Below, one piece after another: positions 1 to 7,534 of a stretch of 25,437 nt of DNA; position 1 is the stretch's first letter, and the number at the start of each line of letters is the position of its first letter. The notes beneath the pieces are model-generated. The model was not told the DNA's origin and did no database searches. It saw nothing but the letters and a program-made list of their open reading frames with translations. A program made the translations under genes and the position numbers. The stretch is from 2-02-FULL-49-11 sp040757655 (GTDB lineage Bacteria > Patescibacteriota > Patescibacteriia > 2-02-FULL-49-11): contig JBFLWV010000049.1 of assembly GCA_040757655.1 (NCBI GenBank), positions 1 through 25,437 on the forward strand, read 5' to 3'.

Positions 1-439
1 TCCTTGGATCTTGAGCATAGGAAATGATTGATGAAGGGCTAAAATCTTACCTTCATTATATCACGTCCTATGGTCAAGATCGTGAGGAAAAGTCCTCAAT
101 GTGAGAAGACTTTTGCGACAGGAACTAATTATACTGCAGTGTCAAGGGGTAAGCAACTTGAAATAAATAAATATTATATGATATCGTTAAGCTATAGAGA
201 TGCACCGTTTAGAAATATGGCATTATTCGCCGCAGGCGCCGCCTTTCTGGATGCGGGACTCGCTCGCTTCCTCGCTAAAAAACAGTCCCTGCCCGCCATA
301 GCTTTATCTCCGGGAACATTCTGTTCGTCAGGTGAAATAGGCAAGTGAATGTTACCTTTTCCCCTGACAAGCATTGGCAGGCGGAGTCGTGGTGAAACGC
401 GGCGCGCCATGGCTTACATTGATAAAGAAATTCATCTAT
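1..439. other. Non-coding, repeat-rich leader region
   Basis: This 439-base stretch carries no gene I can support. Its short open frames have no recognisable family sequence and begin inside inverted repeats. It holds a long nested inverted repeat at its left end, a small hairpin near 84-98, and a GC-rich part around 230-420 with imperfect palindromes (a GCGGGACT arm near 255 against AGTCCCTGCCCGC near 290). The first real gene begins at 440. Confidence 0.6.
7..81. repeat. Nested long inverted repeat
   Basis: The arms at 7-22 and 66-81 are reverse complements at 15 of 16 positions. Inside them a second pair (31-37 ATGAAGG and 50-56 CCTTCAT) is perfect. The transcript of either strand could fold into a two-storey hairpin with a roughly 12-base terminal loop. 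There is no T-tract after the outer stem, so it is not a normal terminator. It may be the edge of a mobile palindromic element or a structured RNA; the sequence alone does not decide. Confidence 0.6.
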
Positions 440-1375
440 ATGAACATTCTCGTCACCGGTGGAGCCGGATATATTGGCTCAATCTTGGTACCAGCGCTGC
501 TCCAAGCGGGACACCGCGTTACGGTAGTTGATAATTTCCGCTACGGGCAGACGCCGCTGCTTGATGTCGTGCATGATCCTCGTCTTACCGTCATTCATGG
601 TGATGTTAGAGATGAAAAGCTCATGGAAACACTCATCCATGATGCCGAAGCAATTTCCCCGCTTGCCTGCTTGACCGGCGCTCCCTTGTGCGACCGTAAT
701 CCACATGAAGCGCACGCAGTCATTGTTGAGGCGATACGCCACCTGCTTCAAGTTCGGCGCCCAGAGCAAATCATTATCTACCCCACCACCAATAGTGGCT
801 ACGGCGTCGGCGAGGAAGGAATATATTGCACCGAAGGTACCCCCTTACGCCCTGTTTCACTCTATGGACAACTCAAAGTGCAAGCTGAACAAGAGATCCT
901 TGAAGGGGGCAATGCGATCACTCTGCGTCTTGCCACTGCGTTTGGCATAAGCCCCCGCATGCGTCTTGATCTTCTGGTCAACGACTTCGTTCATCGCGCG
1001 GTCAATGACCGTTTTCTCATCCTCTTTGAGCCGCATTTCAAGCGCAATTACATCCACGTCCGCGACGCCGCGCGCGCCTTTCTCCATGCCCTCAATCACT
1101 TTGAGCCCATGAAAAACAATGTGTATAATGTGGGTTTAAGCGACGCGAATTTGAGCAAATGGGAACTCTGCGAGGAAATTAAGAAGCAGCTCCCAGATTT
1201 TTATTTCACGGAAGCAACCATCGGTGAGGATCGAGACAAACGAAATTATATCGTAAGCAACGAGAAAATTGAGAAAACTGGGTTCAAACCCGCCTACACT
1301 CTTTCCGATGGCATTAAGGAACTGATAAAAGGCTTCCAAATTATACGGAGAAATCATTTTTCGAATCTCGTCTAA
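440..1375 (+). CDS. NAD-dependent nucleotide-sugar epimerase/dehydratase (extended SDR)
   Basis: A 311-residue extended short-chain dehydrogenase/reductase. The N-terminal Rossmann signature TGGAGYIGS is at residues 6-14 and the catalytic YxxxK is Y142-K146. The upstream segment PTTNSGYG is where the family carries its catalytic Ser/Thr. Such enzymes epimerise, dehydrate or reduce nucleotide-linked sugars in the cytoplasm. The ATG at 440 is chosen because the Rossmann strand starts immediately after it; a longer frame back to 374 adds an unrelated leader. It is 9 bases from the next gene and heads the glycan operon. The NAD-binding fold is certain, but the sugar substrate cannot be read from sequence. 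The neighbouring heptose genes make a heptose or a branched sugar plausible. Confidence 0.88.
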   Translation: MNILVTGGAGYIGSILVPALLQAGHRVTVVDNFRYGQTPLLDVVHDPRLTVIHGDVRDEKLMETLIHDAEAISPLACLTGAPLCDRNPHEAHAVIVEAIRHLLQVRRPEQIIIYPTTNSGYGVGEEGIYCTEGTPLRPVSLYGQLKVQAEQEILEGGNAITLRLATAFGISPRMRLDLLVNDFVHRAVNDRFLILFEPHFKRNYIHVRDAARAFLHALNHFEPMKNNVYNVGLSDANLSKWELCEEIKKQLPDFYFTEATIGEDRDKRNYIVSNEKIEKTGFKPAYTLSDGIKELIKGFQIIRRNHFSNLV

Positions 1376-1384
1376 AACCTCTCC

Positions 1385-2341
1385 ATGGAAAATCTCAATT
1401 TCGAACTCTACAAAAAAATGTATCTCATCCGCGCAACAGAAGAGAAGATCAGGGAACACTATGCGGAAGACGAGATGAAGACCCCCTGCCATCTCTACGT
1501 GGGCGGAGAACATATTGCCGTGGGTGTGATTCAAGCGCTTGATCCAGCCGATTACGTCTTCGGCACCTACCGCAGTCATGGCATCTATCTTGCAAAAACG
1601 ATGGAAACAGATATTTTTTTTGCAGAACTCTACGGCAAAGCAACCGGCATGGCAAAAGGCAAAGCAGGTTCTATGCATATCTCTTCGCCGCGACATGGAT
1701 TACTGGGAGTCTCCGCAGTCGTCGGTACGACAATCCCTCTTGCGGTAGGGTGCTCCTTTAGCCAACAATATCAAAACACGGGACGCATGACTGCCGTGTT
1801 TTTTGGCGACGGCGCCATTGATGAGGGGGTCTTCTGGGAGAGTCTCAACCTTGCCTGTCTTAAAAAACTGCCTCTCCTCTTCATCCTTGAAGACAATGAC
1901 CTTGCCATCCATGCCTCCACAGAGGAACGGCACGGCTACCGATCTATTACCGCCATTGTACGTCAGTATGATTGCTATGTAGACGAAAGCGACACCACCG
2001 ATACAGAGGAGATCATGCGTCTCACGCAGACTGCAATCGGTCACTGTCACCACAATTCTCAACCAGCATTTCTCCATTTTAAATATTATCGTTACTATGA
2101 ACACGTCGGCATGAATACTGATTTTCATGCCGGATACCGATCGGAAACGGTATTTCACGAATGGAAAGCCCGCGACCCCGTTGATATGCAACGTGCCAAG
2201 CTCCTCAATTTCGGTATGAGCGAAGAGGAGATCATCCGTTTTGAACAGGAAGTCCAACAGCAGTTACGCGAGAGTGTGCGAAAGGCAAAAGCAGCTCCAT
2301 TCCCTGATCCGAAGGAATTGTATACGGACGTCTATGCTTAA
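1385..2341 (+). CDS. Thiamine-diphosphate dehydrogenase E1 alpha-type subunit
   Basis: A 318-residue protein of the pyruvate/acetoin dehydrogenase E1-alpha family. The thiamine-diphosphate and Mg motif begins GDGAIDEG at residues 141-148 and closes at D170-N171 (EDND, where ENN is usual). The conserved YRSHG segment is at 62-66 and a GKAGSMH segment at 92-98. It would pair with the beta subunit encoded 113 bases downstream to form the alpha2beta2 decarboxylating core. No E2 or E3 gene is present, so a classical 2-oxoacid dehydrogenase complex is unlikely. In a sugar cluster, the known precedent is the AviB1/AviB2 pair of avilamycin biosynthesis, implicated in attaching a two-carbon branch to a sugar. 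A transketolase-like role with GmhA is another possibility. Family sure, role inferred. Confidence 0.85.
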   Translation: MENLNFELYKKMYLIRATEEKIREHYAEDEMKTPCHLYVGGEHIAVGVIQALDPADYVFGTYRSHGIYLAKTMETDIFFAELYGKATGMAKGKAGSMHISSPRHGLLGVSAVVGTTIPLAVGCSFSQQYQNTGRMTAVFFGDGAIDEGVFWESLNLACLKKLPLLFILEDNDLAIHASTEERHGYRSITAIVRQYDCYVDESDTTDTEEIMRLTQTAIGHCHHNSQPAFLHFKYYRYYEHVGMNTDFHAGYRSETVFHEWKARDPVDMQRAKLLNFGMSEEEIIRFEQEVQQQLRESVRKAKAAPFPDPKELYTDVYA

Positions 2342-2356
2342 TCACGTGAAGGTCAA

Positions 2357-2384
2357 TCCAAAATCCAAAATCCAAAATCCAAAA
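2357..2384. repeat. Four perfect TCCAAAA heptamers
   Basis: TCCAAAA occurs four times in direct tandem with no mismatch. It lies in the 113-base gap between the E1 alpha and beta genes. A degenerate complementary run (TTTTGGTTTTTGGGATTT) follows near 2424-2441, so the gap could fold back on itself. It resembles the heptamer short tandem repeats known from cyanobacteria and other bacteria. Confidence 0.85.
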
Positions 2385-2454
2385 TTATGGAGATCCGGCG
2401 TTACGCCGAATCGGAATACCTTCATTTTGGTTTTTGGGATTTAATTTTTGCATT

Positions 2455-3504
2455 ATGTCCACGAGGCTCATCACCTACCGCGAAGCCATTACCGAAGCCA
2501 TCCGGGAAGAGATGGAGCGCGATGAACGCGTCTTTGTGTATGGATTAGACGTGGCAGACTTCAAACGTACGTTCGGAAGCGGAAAGGGGCTTCTCGAACA
2601 ATTCGGACCAAAGCGCTACTTCAGCACTCCTCTTTCTGAAGATGCGCTCATGGGGATGGGGGTGGGCGCTGCCATCACTGGATTACGCCCGGTCAATGTA
2701 CACATCCGCGTAGATTTCCTGCTGCTCACAATGAATCAACTCACCAACATTGTATCCTGCTGGCGGTATACGACAGGAGGAGCGCTATGCGTTCCGCTCA
2801 CCATCCGTGCGGTCACTGGACGTGGTTGGGGCCAAGGCATGCAACACAGCAAGACCATGCAATCTATCTTTGCCCATATCCCCGGCCTCAAAGTAATCGC
2901 GCCGTCCACCGCTGCTGATGTGAAAGGGCTGCTGAAATCTGCCATCCGTGATGACAATCCTGTTCTCGTCGTAGAACAACGCTGGCTCTATGATACGCCC
3001 GGGGAGGTGCCCAGTGACCCTGACTACCTTGAACCCATTGGGGCGCCACGGCGCATCCGAGAAGGCAGCGACATCACCGTAGTGGGTATCTCATGGATGG
3101 TGGTGGAAGCGGTAAAAGCTGCGGAGATTCTTGTTCAGCGAGGGGTGCAAGTTGAAGTTATTGACCCGCGCACGATTTCCCCTCTCGATTACACCATGAT
3201 CTATGCATCCGTAAAAAAAACAGGGTACTGCATTGTTGCTGATTATGACTGGCTCACCTGCGGCTTCAGTGCTGAAGTTGCCGCGCGGGTGCAGGAACAT
3301 TGCTTCAGAGAACTCAAATCTCCAGTAACGCGCGTAGGATTCGCCGAAACTCCCTGTCCGACCACCAGACCACTAGAAAACAGATTTTATTCCAATGCCG
3401 TCAATATTATCAGAACTATTGAACAAAAACTGGGGCTGTTAGAGACAGATTTACGCGGAGAAGAATTCTACAGCTACGAAAATAAATTTAAAGGACCATT
3501 CTAA
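2455..3504 (+). CDS. Thiamine-diphosphate dehydrogenase E1 beta-type subunit
   Basis: A 349-residue protein of the transketolase pyrimidine/C-terminal domain type (PDH E1-beta). The N-terminal half carries TPLSEDALMGMGVGAA, in which the Glu corresponds to the residue that activates the thiamine aminopyrimidine. The C-terminal domain follows from about residue 195 (DITVVGISWM, then VIDPRTISPLD). The ATG at 2455 is chosen because family homology begins at once (ITYREAITEAI); the frame also runs back to a TTG at 2434. Length is close to the family norm of about 325-350. It forms one enzyme with the preceding alpha subunit. The last 30 or so residues after the C-terminal domain are aromatic and charged and unfamiliar. 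Confidence 0.87.
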   Translation: MSTRLITYREAITEAIREEMERDERVFVYGLDVADFKRTFGSGKGLLEQFGPKRYFSTPLSEDALMGMGVGAAITGLRPVNVHIRVDFLLLTMNQLTNIVSCWRYTTGGALCVPLTIRAVTGRGWGQGMQHSKTMQSIFAHIPGLKVIAPSTAADVKGLLKSAIRDDNPVLVVEQRWLYDTPGEVPSDPDYLEPIGAPRRIREGSDITVVGISWMVVEAVKAAEILVQRGVQVEVIDPRTISPLDYTMIYASVKKTGYCIVADYDWLTCGFSAEVAARVQEHCFRELKSPVTRVGFAETPCPTTRPLENRFYSNAVNIIRTIEQKLGLLETDLRGEEFYSYENKFKGPF

Positions 3505-3538
3505 TCGAAAAACCCCAATGACCAATAAAATCCCAAAT

Positions 3539-3562
3539 TTAAAACCGTTGTTAAAACCGTTG
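3539..3562. repeat. 12-bp tandem duplication before gmhA
   Basis: TTAAAACCGTTG is present twice in direct tandem, perfectly matched, ending 8 bases before the gmhA start codon. The following TAAAATAT is AT-rich and could serve as a -10, although no convincing -35 is spaced correctly. Confidence 0.8.
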
Positions 3563-3570
3563 TAAAATAT

Positions 3571-4134
3571 ATGATACGTGATGCAATCAAGGCGTCCATT
3601 GAACTCAAGCAAAAATTGCTTGAAACGCCGTATCCTGAACAAATTCAGACAATTGGTGAAACTATCATTGGCGCCTTGCGCCAAGGGAACCGTATTTTCA
3701 TCGCTGGCAATGGCGGCTCGGCTGCTGATGCGCAACACTTTGCGGCAGAACTTGTGGGAATATTCGAAAATAAACAACGCAGATCCCTCCCTGCTCTCGC
3801 GCTCACTACCAACACTTCAATTCTTACCGCGATTGCGAACGATTTTGGATTTGAATATGTGTTCTCACGGCAACTGGAAGCGCTCGCAAAGGAAGGCGAT
3901 ATTTTTATTGCCATTTCTACCAGTGGGAACTCGGAGAATATTAGGAGGGGGCTGCAGAAAGCACGGGAAATGAATGTGAAAACGATTGGGCTTTCTGGCA
4001 ACGATGGTGGCAAAATGAAAACCTGCTGCGACGAAATAATAATCGTGCCTTCCGTCAGTACGCCGCGTATTCAGGAATGTCATATCATGATCACCCATAT
4101 TATTTGCGAAACGATTGATGAGTATTTCTCCTAA
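3571..4134 (+). CDS. gmhA: Phosphoheptose isomerase (SIS domain)
   Basis: A 187-residue SIS-domain protein matching sedoheptulose 7-phosphate isomerase in length and motifs. It converts sedoheptulose 7-phosphate into D-glycero-D-manno-heptose 7-phosphate in the cytoplasm. GNGGSAADAQH spans residues 46-56 and provides phosphate-binding serines and a metal-type histidine. The STSGNSENI loop, and a C-terminal segment containing TPRIQECHIMITH, supply the rest of the active site. The next gene is the partner phosphatase gmhB, overlapping by 17 bases. The heptose kinase and nucleotidyltransferase normally needed to finish an activated heptose are not in the window. Single-domain SIS enzymes of other specificity exist, but these motifs are typical of GmhA. 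Confidence 0.9.
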   Translation: MIRDAIKASIELKQKLLETPYPEQIQTIGETIIGALRQGNRIFIAGNGGSAADAQHFAAELVGIFENKQRRSLPALALTTNTSILTAIANDFGFEYVFSRQLEALAKEGDIFIAISTSGNSENIRRGLQKAREMNVKTIGLSGNDGGKMKTCCDEIIIVPSVSTPRIQECHIMITHIICETIDEYFS

Positions 4135-4666
4135 ATACATCTTCTTTGACCGCGACGGTACGATCATCCGTGATACTGGTTACCCCTATAAACCAGAACA
4201 TATTGAATTCCTTCCCGATGTCATCGAGGGGCTTTTACTATTACAAGATCGGGGTTACCGGTTCATTATAATAACGAATCAAGCAGGTATCGCACGCGGT
4301 ATTTATTCAGAACAAGACGCTCTTAACTTCTCCCAAGAAGTGGAACGGCGACTTGCAGACCAAGGCGTTCACATTCTGAAAACCTATTTCTGCCCCCATC
4401 ACCCTGACTTCACTGGCCTCTGCAAGTGCAGAAAACCTCAAATAGGGCTCGCGCTCCAAGCAGCACGCAAATTTAATATCACGCTGTCGAAAAGCTTCTT
4501 TGTAGGAGATAAAGATAGTGATATCCAGTTTGGATTCAACTGTGGCGGTATGACGTTTCGAATCGCCAACGCACAATACCCGAGTACCGTGGCTTCTCAT
4601 TATACGGTAGACAATCTTATGGAAATAGCGTCTATACTTCTTCGGCCTTATAACACTGTGAAATGA
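4118..4666 (+). CDS. gmhB: D,D-heptose 1,7-bisphosphate phosphatase (HAD-IIIA)
   Basis: A HAD-superfamily phosphatase of 182 residues. The catalytic motif DRDGT is at residues 11-15 (nucleophile D11, acid/base D13). TNQAGIARG is motif II, and GDKDSDI is the C-terminal Mg-binding motif. Between them lies the zinc loop CPHHP...CKCRKP characteristic of GmhB. It removes the 7-phosphate from heptose bisphosphate. The ATG at 4118 is preferred over the TTG three bases earlier; it overlaps gmhA by 17 bases, suggesting translational coupling. Close relatives (histidinol phosphatase, other HAD-IIIA enzymes) share the motifs, but the adjacent gmhA supports this assignment. Confidence 0.9.
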   Translation: MSISPKYIFFDRDGTIIRDTGYPYKPEHIEFLPDVIEGLLLLQDRGYRFIIITNQAGIARGIYSEQDALNFSQEVERRLADQGVHILKTYFCPHHPDFTGLCKCRKPQIGLALQAARKFNITLSKSFFVGDKDSDIQFGFNCGGMTFRIANAQYPSTVASHYTVDNLMEIASILLRPYNTVK

Positions 4667-4685
4667 CATTGAGAATCTACCGCGA

Positions 4686-4813
4686 AGGCATGCCGCAATT
4701 CGCCGTGAGGACTGTCTGAGCGAGTCGCGGTGAGCCTGAGGTGATTAAGAATGGGGGCGAACCGCGACGGTGCCAAAGGCACGCGAGTTCCGGAACAAGA
4801 ATTGCGGCTGCCT
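4686..4813. repeat. MITE-like element with terminal inverted repeats
   Basis: The ends form an inverted repeat: AGGCA-T-GCCGCAATTC (4686-4701) pairs with GAATTGCGGCTGCCT (4799-4813) over 15 pairs with one bulged base. Inside is a perfect 8-bp inverted repeat, GTCGCGGT (4724-4731) and ACCGCGAC (4761-4768), and a small GTGCC-AAA-GGCAC hairpin (4770-4782). The element is non-coding and fills most of the 180-base gap before the glycosyltransferase. A reading frame through it from 4751 is an open-frame artefact. No target-site duplication is evident. Confidence 0.6.
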
Positions 4814-4846
4814 GAGCATAGTAGCCAGTTATCATATCATCTCTCT

Positions 4847-6004
4847 ATGTTGAGTAATGTTGCCATCATTATCCCGGTCATGAACCGCATAGAATTCATT
4901 GAACGGCAACTACGTTATTATGCCGCGGTCCACTGTCCGCATCCCATTTACATTGCCGATGGTAGTACGGGAGAATACCAAGACAAGATGACATCTCTCG
5001 CGCGCCACATGCAAGAATCGCTGACAGTGCATTTATTTAACGAACCTCATACACCCATTGATGTCTCAATTGCGCATGCTCTTGAGCGCGTGCGAGAACC
5101 ATATGCGTGCATTATTGGCGATGATGATTTCCAAATTCCAAACTCCTTAACGCTCTGCGCTGACTTCCTCGCCACCCATCTAGAGTATGCCTCAGCGCAC
5201 GGCCACGCCATCACCCTGAGAATCCAGGACAATGGAGTGTACGGAACCATTACAAAAATCAAGGATTACCCTCAGCCGGAATACACTGCCCCCACTGCCA
5301 GCGAGCGTCTCTTACAATTTTTCTCTCGCTACTACGTATCACTCTTCTCTGTCGCACGCACCAAAGACATGATGACCTACTGGCAACATGCCGGCACTAT
5401 TTCCGATGTGCCATTTGGATGTGAGATACTCCCTTGCGCGCTCGCGCTCATTCGAGGGAAGTCAAAGCTCATTGACTGCCTTGGCTTCGTGCGCCAAATT
5501 CATGACCGACATAAACCCGTTCCCAACAACTTTGATTGGATTATTGAGTCTCAATTTAGCGCCTCCTACCATGCCTTTGAACGCATCTCAACCAAAGCGC
5601 TCACCGTGCAAAATCCAATTGATTTCGACCAGGCGAGTAAAATTGTGCGCCAAGCTTTCTGGTTATTTCTACAAAAGCAACTATCAAACGACTACCAGAT
5701 TCTCTACGGGGCAACTTCTGCCCGCCCGCCATCACCGCGTGCTTACCTGGCGCAAAGGTTGCCTTGGCTTAAATCTGCTTATAACATAATTAAACCGTAC
5801 ATCAAAAAACGTCTCCCTCTCCACGCTGCTGTCACCCAAGCCGGATCGCTCTACTATCAAGATTTCCAACGCTTGAAAACTTTCATCGAACCAGTGAGGC
5901 CCTTCGGGCGCTCACTCCCTCCGGGCAGCACGAAAGCTGCGCTTACGTGCGGGGTCGTATCTCCTGCGAAGCCTAACGCAGTCCCGCACTTACCTGAAGG
6001 GTAA
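4847..6004 (+). CDS. Glycosyltransferase, GT-A fold, with repeat-derived C-terminus
   Basis: A 385-residue protein resembling the bacterial TIGR00180-type glycosyltransferases. The N-terminus (NVAIIIPVMNR) is a typical first Rossmann strand, and GDDDF at residues 91-95 supplies the acidic metal/nucleotide-binding motif. It should act at the cytoplasmic membrane face, adding a sugar to the growing surface glycan. The ATG at 4847 is chosen because the family sequence begins there; the frame extends to 4751 through a repetitive element. The last 37 residues (from base 5891) are the translation of a dispersed 99-bp repeat and are rich in Pro, Gly and Ser, so the natural C-terminus has probably been replaced. 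Donor and acceptor are unknown. Confidence 0.8.
   Translation: MLSNVAIIIPVMNRIEFIERQLRYYAAVHCPHPIYIADGSTGEYQDKMTSLARHMQESLTVHLFNEPHTPIDVSIAHALERVREPYACIIGDDDFQIPNSLTLCADFLATHLEYASAHGHAITLRIQDNGVYGTITKIKDYPQPEYTAPTASERLLQFFSRYYVSLFSVARTKDMMTYWQHAGTISDVPFGCEILPCALALIRGKSKLIDCLGFVRQIHDRHKPVPNNFDWIIESQFSASYHAFERISTKALTVQNPIDFDQASKIVRQAFWLFLQKQLSNDYQILYGATSARPPSPRAYLAQRLPWLKSAYNIIKPYIKKRLPLHAAVTQAGSLYYQDFQRLKTFIEPVRPFGRSLPPGSTKAALTCGVVSPAKPNAVPHLPEG
5892..5990 (+). repeat. 99-bp dispersed repeat, copy A
   Basis: This block matches 23619-23717 in the same orientation at 95 of 99 positions. It contains the hairpin-forming GAGGCCCTTCGGGC segment and a GTGCGGG ... CCCGCAC inverted pair. It lies inside the 3' end of the glycosyltransferase reading frame. 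A second short shared segment follows in both copies (6031-6050 and 23803-23822, 17 of 20 identical), so the full unit may be about 160-200 bp with a variable middle. Confidence 0.9.
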
Positions 6005-6012
6005 AGTGTCTG

Positions 6013-6040
6013 TCGGAATTTCAACGCTTTGAAATTCCGA
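6013..6040. repeat. Perfect 12-bp stem hairpin
   Basis: TCGGAATTTCAA, a 4-base loop CGCT, and the exact complement TTGAAATTCCGA. It follows the glycosyltransferase stop codon by 8 bases. There is no T-tract after it, so a factor-independent terminator is doubtful. The right arm overlaps the second shared segment of the dispersed repeat, so it is probably part of that element. Confidence 0.75.
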
Positions 6041-6080
6041 TACGACAAGAGAGAAGATAAATTGTGCTTCCAAACCAATC

Positions 6081-6848
6081 ATGACCAACATCCGCATAAT
6101 CCCCCGTCTCGATATCAAAGGCCCCAATGTCGTAAAAGGCATTCACATGGAAGGACTTCGCGTGTTGGGAAACCCGCGTGAACTGGCACTGAAGTATACG
6201 GCGCAAGGCGCTGATGAACTCGTATATATGGACATCGTTGCAAGTCTATATCAGCGCAATCTTGACTTTGATCTGTTAAAATCGGTTGCCGACGATATTT
6301 TTATTCCTATCACGGCTGGCGGCGGAATTCGCTCCGTCTCTGACGTGCGTCAAGCTCTTCGCGCCGGTGCTGATAAAGTAGCGATAAACACGTACGCCAT
6401 CCATCATCCCGAACTCATCCGTGAAGCGGTCGAAATATTTGGTGCGCAATGTGTCGTCGTATCGATTGAAGCGAAAAAAATCCGGGAAAATTCTTGGGAA
6501 GCTTATACCGACGGCGGGCGGGAACGCACTGGAATCGACGCAGTGGACTGGGCACGACGCGCCATTGCCATGGGCGCGGGCGAAATCGTCCTTACTTCTA
6601 TTGATGCAGAAGGAACAAAAACCGGATTTGACATTGAACTGATTAAAGCGGTTACCGAATTCGCCCCTATTCCCGTAATTGCCCACGGTGGCGCCAAGTC
6701 GCCTGAATCGATTGCGAAGGTCATTCAAGAAGGAAAACCAGACGCTATTGCGTTCGCGTCTATTCTCCATTATGGAGATACCACGGTCAAAGAAATAAAA
6801 AATTATTTACATGAACACCTCATTCCCGTTCGGGACACACTCCTTTAA
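6081..6848 (+). CDS. hisF: HisF-like synthase subunit, catalytic D130 replaced by E
   Basis: A 255-residue (beta/alpha)8 barrel closely following HisF of imidazole glycerol phosphate synthase. Numbering is the same as Thermotoga maritima HisF up to residue 130. The ammonia-gate residues R5, E46 and K99 are present and the fourth gate glutamate is E168. D11 is present, but the second catalytic aspartate, D130, is glutamate (VVVSIEAKK), and residue 9 is Arg rather than Cys. The phosphate-binding GGGI and GG motifs remain. With hisH next and a sugar amidotransferase after that, the likely job is to channel ammonia from HisH to the amidotransferase, not to make histidine. No other histidine gene is present. 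Confidence 0.9.
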   Translation: MTNIRIIPRLDIKGPNVVKGIHMEGLRVLGNPRELALKYTAQGADELVYMDIVASLYQRNLDFDLLKSVADDIFIPITAGGGIRSVSDVRQALRAGADKVAINTYAIHHPELIREAVEIFGAQCVVVSIEAKKIRENSWEAYTDGGRERTGIDAVDWARRAIAMGAGEIVLTSIDAEGTKTGFDIELIKAVTEFAPIPVIAHGGAKSPESIAKVIQEGKPDAIAFASILHYGDTTVKEIKNYLHEHLIPVRDTLL

Positions 6849-6849
6849 T

Positions 6850-6867
6850 TCCCCTCTCGAGAGGGGA
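6850..6867. repeat. Perfect 18-bp C/G-rich palindrome
   Basis: TCCCCTCTCGAGAGGGGA reads identically on both strands. It begins one base after the hisF-like stop codon and separates it from hisH. It resembles two other gene-separating hairpins at 8784-8806 and 19366-19395. There is no T-run, so it may slow or process transcripts but is not a textbook terminator. Confidence 0.8.
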
Positions 6868-6903
6868 CTTGGAAGTGTGTCGCTGATATGCACAGCGTGA
6901 AGT

Positions 6904-7527
6904 ATGAAAAAAGTCGCCATCATCGATTACGGCGTTGGCAATATGTATAGCCTCCACAAGGCTTTAAAAAAATTCTCCAACGCATTTATAACCGAAGAGC
7001 CAGAGGAAATGCTTACGGTCGATGGTATCGTGCTCCCCGGCGACGGCGCGTTCCACGCTGGCATGGAAGGGCTGCGGGTGCGCAACCTACTTGATCCGCT
7101 GCTCGCGCGCATCAGCGAAGGCATCCCTATACTCGGCATTTGTCTTGGTGCACAAATACTCCTCTCAAAAGGATTTGAATTTGGGGAATCGCAGGGGCTA
7201 GATGTCATTCCCGGCACTGTGGTAAAATTTCCAGAAACCGCCAACGCCAAAATCCCTCACATTAATTGGAGTCCCATCGTTGCACCCTCCGGTGTTTCAT
7301 GGGAAAATACTATCCTCGAAGGGATCCCGCTGGGTGCACAAGTGTATTTTGTCCACTCGTTTATCATCAAGCCAAAAAATCCCGTCCACTTACTCGCCAC
7401 CACCACCTACGGCGGCACCACCTTCTGCTCTGTCGTCCGCAAGGGTTCTGTCTATGGCTGCCAATTTCACCCTGAAAAAAGCGGTGAAGTAGGGCTCAAA
7501 ATTATAGAAAATTTTCTACGCGTATAA
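6904..7527 (+). CDS. hisH: HisH-like glutaminase (class I glutamine amidotransferase)
   Basis: A 207-residue class I amidotransferase that hydrolyses glutamine to release ammonia. The catalytic triad is visible: nucleophile C80 in GICLGAQ, H189 and E191 in QFHPEKS. The oxyanion-strand motif is PGDG (45-48), where HisH usually has PGVG. PHINWSP near 118 matches the HisH PHIGWN region. It should dock on the bottom of the HisF-like barrel, as in imidazole glycerol phosphate synthase. HisH/HisF pairs supplying WbpG/PseA-type sugar amidotransferases are known from Pseudomonas aeruginosa O-antigen clusters, and the amidotransferase begins 7 bases downstream. Confidence 0.9.
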   Translation: MKKVAIIDYGVGNMYSLHKALKKFSNAFITEEPEEMLTVDGIVLPGDGAFHAGMEGLRVRNLLDPLLARISEGIPILGICLGAQILLSKGFEFGESQGLDVIPGTVVKFPETANAKIPHINWSPIVAPSGVSWENTILEGIPLGAQVYFVHSFIIKPKNPVHLLATTTYGGTTFCSVVRKGSVYGCQFHPEKSGEVGLKIIENFLRV

Positions 7528-7534
7528 GACATGT

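Noticed and set aside
70..348. 92-residue open frame on the + strand
   Set aside because: It starts within the arm of an inverted repeat, has no family pattern and overlaps an equally open antisense frame in the same repeat-rich stretch.
1136..2257. Two long antisense frames (186 and 185 residues) opposite the E1 alpha gene
   Set aside because: They mirror strongly conserved E1 alpha codons; the encoded sequences are Cys/Phe/His-rich and resemble no family.
1385..3504. Pyruvate dehydrogenase complex
   Set aside because: No E2 acyltransferase or E3 dehydrogenase gene is present and the surroundings are sugar-modification genes.
6081..7527. Histidine biosynthesis operon
   Set aside because: Only HisF- and HisH-like genes are present, the HisF catalytic D130 is changed, and the neighbour is a sugar amidotransferase.
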